Shown in pieces: positions 6,222 to 8,704 of a DNA stretch of 8,704 nucleotides. Every line of letters begins with the position of its first letter. Position 1 is the stretch's first letter. The translations under genes were made by a program, and so were the position numbers. This DNA comes from Gammaproteobacteria bacterium (GTDB lineage Bacteria > Pseudomonadota > Gammaproteobacteria > SZUA-140). The notes under the pieces are model-generated. The model had not been told where the DNA came from. It did not search any database and saw nothing but the letters and a program-made list of their open reading frames with translations. The stretch is taken from positions 1 through 8,704 of the forward strand of contig JALSHQ010000387.1 in assembly GCA_026982145.1 (NCBI GenBank), read 5' to 3'.

Positions 6222-7199
6222 TTAGCGGGGCGCTTCTGTTGAGTGACCAGCTGTCGATGGTGCGCTGTTGTCTTCGGTGGTGAGCAGCGGGGCAGGCTCA
6301 ATCACTATTTCTGGCAATTCATACGGGGTGATCTTCGCCAGCAGGCCCAACATCGGGTGGTCAAAGTAGTGCAGTTCGCCACTGCGCATACGGCGTTTTT
6401 GGTGCATGCGAAAGAGAGTTTGCAACTGCTCACCCTCATCGAGCGTCATAAAAAATGTATTGTTCTCTAGCGGTTCTGTCTGATTACGGTAGAGCAAATC
6501 TGCTTCCAGGTGCAGGTATCTTCCTAAGTGTAGTTTGATGGTGCCTTCGAGCGTGTTCAGCACCCGCGTTTCTGATGTATCACCAGTTTCACTCTGCGTT
6601 GACAATAGCAGTGGAGCTGTGGTCAATACCGGAGGGGCGATGAGTGAGTTGATGTTGGTTAACCCGGGGGAAGCCGTGAGCGAACCTTCCTCTAAGTTGC
6701 TGTGAATGTAGATCGCTTGCGCAGCCTCTTTTGCAGCCACTGGCTGACGCCATGCGAGGTGCAGGATGGGGACGTAATTGGCAGAGTTTTCCAGTTTGGT
6801 TGCGATTTCAGTCAGGGTTAACGCTTCCTCGGGCAACTGTTGAAACGGTTGTTCTTGGCGCTGCTCTGTGTTTGAAATCAACACTTCAGTGGTCGTTGCG
6901 TTGCCATTAGTACCCTTTGTTTCAGGTATCTGCGCATCCAATGCTTCATCATCATTAGTAGCGGCGATATCGATAGCCGGGGTGAGCTCAATGCTCGCTT
7001 CATAGTCAGGAAGGCCGGGATCATCCGGCCATAGCTCTTCTCCCTCTGAATCAGAGCCGTTATTGGCTCGGATCTCAAAGATGATGATTTCAGTTTGAAA
7101 CCAGCGCTCACTTTCATCCGCCTGACTTTTGGGTGCACTTAGCGCGCACAATAGCGCTATGAAGAATATGAGGGGTAGCAAGCGGGAAGTGCGAATCAT
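6222..7199 (-). CDS. csiV: CsiV-family exported peptidoglycan-binding protein
   Basis: A 325-residue protein with a signal peptide (residues 1-27, core LLPLIFFIALLCALSAP, likely cleavage after SQA). The mature N-terminus 'RWFQTEIIIFE' (32-42) and the C-terminal block 'GRYLHLEADLLYRN' (226-239) followed by 'QKRRMRSGELHYFDHPMLG' (267-285) and 'LLAKITPYELPE' are the conserved landmarks of the CsiV family. In Vibrio cholerae the founding member binds peptidoglycan and is needed for PBP1A-dependent wall synthesis via LpoA. Between the blocks lies a long acidic, Thr/Asn-rich, low-complexity stretch (about 45-130), and a Thr/Ser-rich tail follows residue 300; both look disordered. The ATG at 7199 lacks a clear Shine-Dalgarno but gives a proper signal peptide. 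The gene converges on mtnP with 4 bases between stops. The family call is good; the partner in this organism is unknown. Confidence 0.85.
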   Translation of the reverse strand: MIRTSRLLPLIFFIALLCALSAPKSQADESERWFQTEIIIFEIRANNGSDSEGEELWPDDPGLPDYEASIELTPAIDIAATNDDEALDAQIPETKGTNGNATTTEVLISNTEQRQEQPFQQLPEEALTLTEIATKLENSANYVPILHLAWRQPVAAKEAAQAIYIHSNLEEGSLTASPGLTNINSLIAPPVLTTAPLLLSTQSETGDTSETRVLNTLEGTIKLHLGRYLHLEADLLYRNQTEPLENNTFFMTLDEGEQLQTLFRMHQKRRMRSGELHYFDHPMLGLLAKITPYELPEIVIEPAPLLTTEDNSAPSTAGHSTEAPR

Positions 7200-7297
7200 A
7201 GGAAAATAATATCGAGCTGAATGTCAACGAACAATAGCAGAAAGTGAATGACAACATAAGGGGGGCTGAGGCCACTGCCTGTGACAGCTCACTGAAT

Positions 7298-7993
7298 TCA
7301 TTCCTTCAGTTTAATCTTCAGGCGACCTTCAGTGACATCAATCGACTCGACGCCTTCAGAAAATGCTTGCCAAAAACCTTCTTGGTCACCAAATTCTTCG
7401 ATCAGGTCGATGTTTTTCATCCCCCCTAACCAAGCGTTGGGCAGCGCCACCCCCATCACTGTGACGCCCTTTAAAATGACACGAGGGCGACTATCGGCAT
7501 AGGCGAGTGCTACTCCTGCTCGCACCCTGACGGTCTGACCACCGATCACGGGGAAACCTTCATCGAGCGGTAACAGGAGTTTGGCGCTGAGCAGATCTTC
7601 CGCCAGATCTATTGCCAGTTTGTGTGCGAGATCGCTATTATTCGCCAGCAAGGCATTCAGTTCGCGCTCGGTAAAAGTGATTTCACGGCGGGCACCCGCT
7701 TCGCTATAGGCCTCCGGGGTTAACGGTTTCCCTTCTCTATGTTCAATGACGTCGAGCCGTTGCAGCTTTCGGTCTAAGGTCTGCGACTCTTGAGTGCTTA
7801 GCGTCACAGGTTTAAATTCTGCGGGGAAAAGATAGACCTTAACAAGCCACACTGCAGCGATGATGGCGGCAGTGATCGTCACAAATAGCATTAAGCTCTG
7901 CTGCCACCAATTTAGGCGGCGTTGCCCTGAATTAGCTGAATGCTCAGCCAGTGTGCCGATTGGTGGTGATTTGTCTGTGTGATGGCGTGTCAT
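7298..7993 (-). CDS. Conserved single-pass membrane protein of unknown function
   Basis: A 231-residue protein from the ATG at 7993; an in-frame TTG at 8035 would add 14 residues but has no ribosome site. The N-terminal 30 residues are polar with RR at 25-26. One membrane segment follows at about 34-51 (LMLFVTITAAIIAAVWLV), so the rest is probably periplasmic and anchored by an N-in signal anchor. Residues 61-100 look helical. From 107 a conserved-looking domain begins: 'FTERELNALLANNSDLA', 'LPLDEGFPVIGG', 'VTVMGVALPNAWLGGMKNID' and a closing 'FWQAFSEGVESIDVTEGRLK'. I recall similar proteins across gammaproteobacteria, some carrying a misleading arginine N-succinyltransferase label; nothing here resembles an acyltransferase. 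It is 98 bases upstream of csiV on the same strand, so co-transcription is possible. No function is assigned. Confidence 0.85.
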   Translation of the reverse strand: MTRHHTDKSPPIGTLAEHSANSGQRRLNWWQQSLMLFVTITAAIIAAVWLVKVYLFPAEFKPVTLSTQESQTLDRKLQRLDVIEHREGKPLTPEAYSEAGARREITFTERELNALLANNSDLAHKLAIDLAEDLLSAKLLLPLDEGFPVIGGQTVRVRAGVALAYADSRPRVILKGVTVMGVALPNAWLGGMKNIDLIEEFGDQEGFWQAFSEGVESIDVTEGRLKIKLKE

Positions 7994-8151
7994 CTGGTCT
8001 GTGCCTGTCAAGATATCGTTCAACAATGGTAGCAATGAATTTATCAGCTTTCTTGATCGACATTTCCATTGTTCTGATCAATATTTTTAACCCATAATAA
8101 CGAAGTAATTTTAGCATAATCACGTAATAAAAATGATGGATTAAGGTGTTT
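7994..8151. other. AT-rich intergenic spacer with a small inverted repeat
   Basis: The 158 bases between the two minus-strand genes are clearly richer in A and T than the coding DNA around them and likely hold the promoter of the membrane-protein gene. TTGATC at 8053-8058 and GATCAA at 8076-8081 form a perfect 6-base inverted repeat around a 17-base centre, a possible operator. On the minus strand TAAAAT lies near 8113 as a -10-like hexamer, but it has no good -35 partner. I see no convincing terminator for the upstream gene. Confidence 0.3.
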
Positions 8152-8704
8152 CTACAGTGCCCACTTGAATGCCTGATTAAACCTCTCTTTTGCATTGTCT
8201 GTGATTGGGGTACCGTGCGCGATAATGATCTGTTTGAAGTCCCACTGCTGAACTTGTTGTAGCGAGTTGCAAAAAGCATCTTCGTCTTTGATCATTGATT
8301 TCAAAATACGGCTTGGGGTAAAGCGTTGGTAGGCACCATTGAGTTGTAGAAATGTTCTGCCCCAGAGCGACATTGCCTTGCCAAGGTTAAAGGCAAGATC
8401 TGTCAGAATCAGCGTTTGGCTTTGCGGATGAAAAAATACGAACTCCTGTAGCCGTGGCATGCCATCGATCTTTAGATAAAAGAGGTCGGAGTGCTGAGAT
8501 AGTGGGCTATTGTTGTCTTCAAGGGCGACGTTGTAATCAAAACTGACCGCAGAGGGGGCGTAGAGCTGTGCGCTGGGGTAACGTTGTCGCCACTCATTGA
8601 TGAAGCGTGTATGTTCAAGATTAGGGGCGATCAAATAGCGGACTTCACCGAGGGCTTGTATCAACGCATCGTTTTTCTCACTGTACGGAATGGCCGAGTG
8701 GATG
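8152..8704 (-). CDS. DUF4336 family protein, N-terminus cut by window edge
   Basis: The frame runs from the TAG at 8152-8154 to the right edge without a stop, giving 183 residues; the true start lies beyond the window. An in-frame TTG at 8664 is internal, because the codons before it read 'IHSAIPYSEKNDA', which continues the family pattern. The visible protein shows DUF4336 landmarks: 'LGEVRYLIAPNLEH' near the start, 'QEFVFFHPQSQTLILTDLAFN' in the middle and 'WDFKQIIIAHGTPI' near the end, finishing in 'FNQAFKWAL'. The family is related to the metallo-beta-lactamase fold, but the usual HxHxDH metal motif is replaced here by the 'APNLEH' segment, so hydrolase activity is uncertain. No signal peptide can be judged. 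Function is unknown. Confidence 0.85.
   Translation of the reverse strand, partial: IHSAIPYSEKNDALIQALGEVRYLIAPNLEHTRFINEWRQRYPSAQLYAPSAVSFDYNVALEDNNSPLSQHSDLFYLKIDGMPRLQEFVFFHPQSQTLILTDLAFNLGKAMSLWGRTFLQLNGAYQRFTPSRILKSMIKDEDAFCNSLQQVQQWDFKQIIIAHGTPITDNAKERFNQAFKWAL

Noticed and set aside
6217..6235. Possible bidirectional terminator hairpin between the convergent genes (AAGCG ... CGCTT)
   Set aside because: The stem is only 5 base pairs with a 9-base loop and no clear T-run on either side.
7205..7227. Promoter for csiV on the minus strand: a perfect TTGACA (7227-7222) and TATTAT nearby
   Set aside because: The spacing is only 10 bases, and at 16-18 bases there is no acceptable -10 hexamer; the start codon itself falls in the region.
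7244..7429. Small plus-strand frame of 61 codons between csiV and the membrane-protein gene
   Set aside because: Most of it lies antisense to the membrane-protein gene, and neither composition nor motifs suggest a real protein.
7994..8035. TTG start at 8035 for the membrane protein
   Set aside because: No Shine-Dalgarno precedes it, and the ATG at 7993 gives a normal N-terminus before the membrane anchor.
7944..8279. 111-codon minus-strand frame spanning the AT-rich spacer
   Set aside because: It overlaps the ends of both flanking genes in another frame and its translation has no recognisable features.

Overview
The window reads as chromosomal DNA of a gammaproteobacterium. The strongest clues are the adjacency nagZ / methylthioinosine-phosphorylase-type mtnP / csiV, which as I recall resembles the nagZ-MTIP region of Pseudomonas, a CsiV-family protein, and a DUF4336 protein. 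Base composition is moderate with a slight GC bias and codon use looks uniform across the genes. I cannot name a genus. I see no mobile element, tRNA, rRNA, CRISPR array or phage gene, and coding density is very high.

The plus-strand block (positions 1 to 6217) is tightly packed and probably one or two operons. It begins with the C-terminal part of a peptide-type ABC transporter substrate-binding protein, cut by the window edge. Next come a small YkuD-fold L,D-transpeptidase with no signal peptide, two Dpp/Opp-type permeases (the second starts inside the stop codon of the first), and nagZ, the cytoplasmic beta-N-acetylglucosaminidase of murein recycling. A secreted diheme cytochrome c peroxidase follows. 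The block ends with two purine-salvage enzymes, a hypoxanthine phosphoribosyltransferase and a 5'-methylthioinosine phosphorylase-like enzyme. These two fit together: the phosphorylase would release hypoxanthine and the transferase would return it to IMP.

The minus-strand block (6222 to the right edge) converges on the first with only 4 bases between stop codons. It holds a CsiV-family exported protein (in Vibrio cholerae a peptidoglycan-binding partner of the PBP1A system), a conserved single-pass membrane protein of unknown function, and a DUF4336 protein with a degenerate metallo-beta-lactamase-like fold, cut by the right edge.

The most interesting theme is cell-wall turnover. A peptide importer is interleaved with a YkuD enzyme that must stay in the cytoplasm unless exported non-classically, and it is followed by nagZ. 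This suggests, without proving, a transporter for muropeptides or murein peptides coupled to their cytoplasmic processing. No transporter ATPase, AmpG, LdcA, AmpD or Mpl gene lies in the window.
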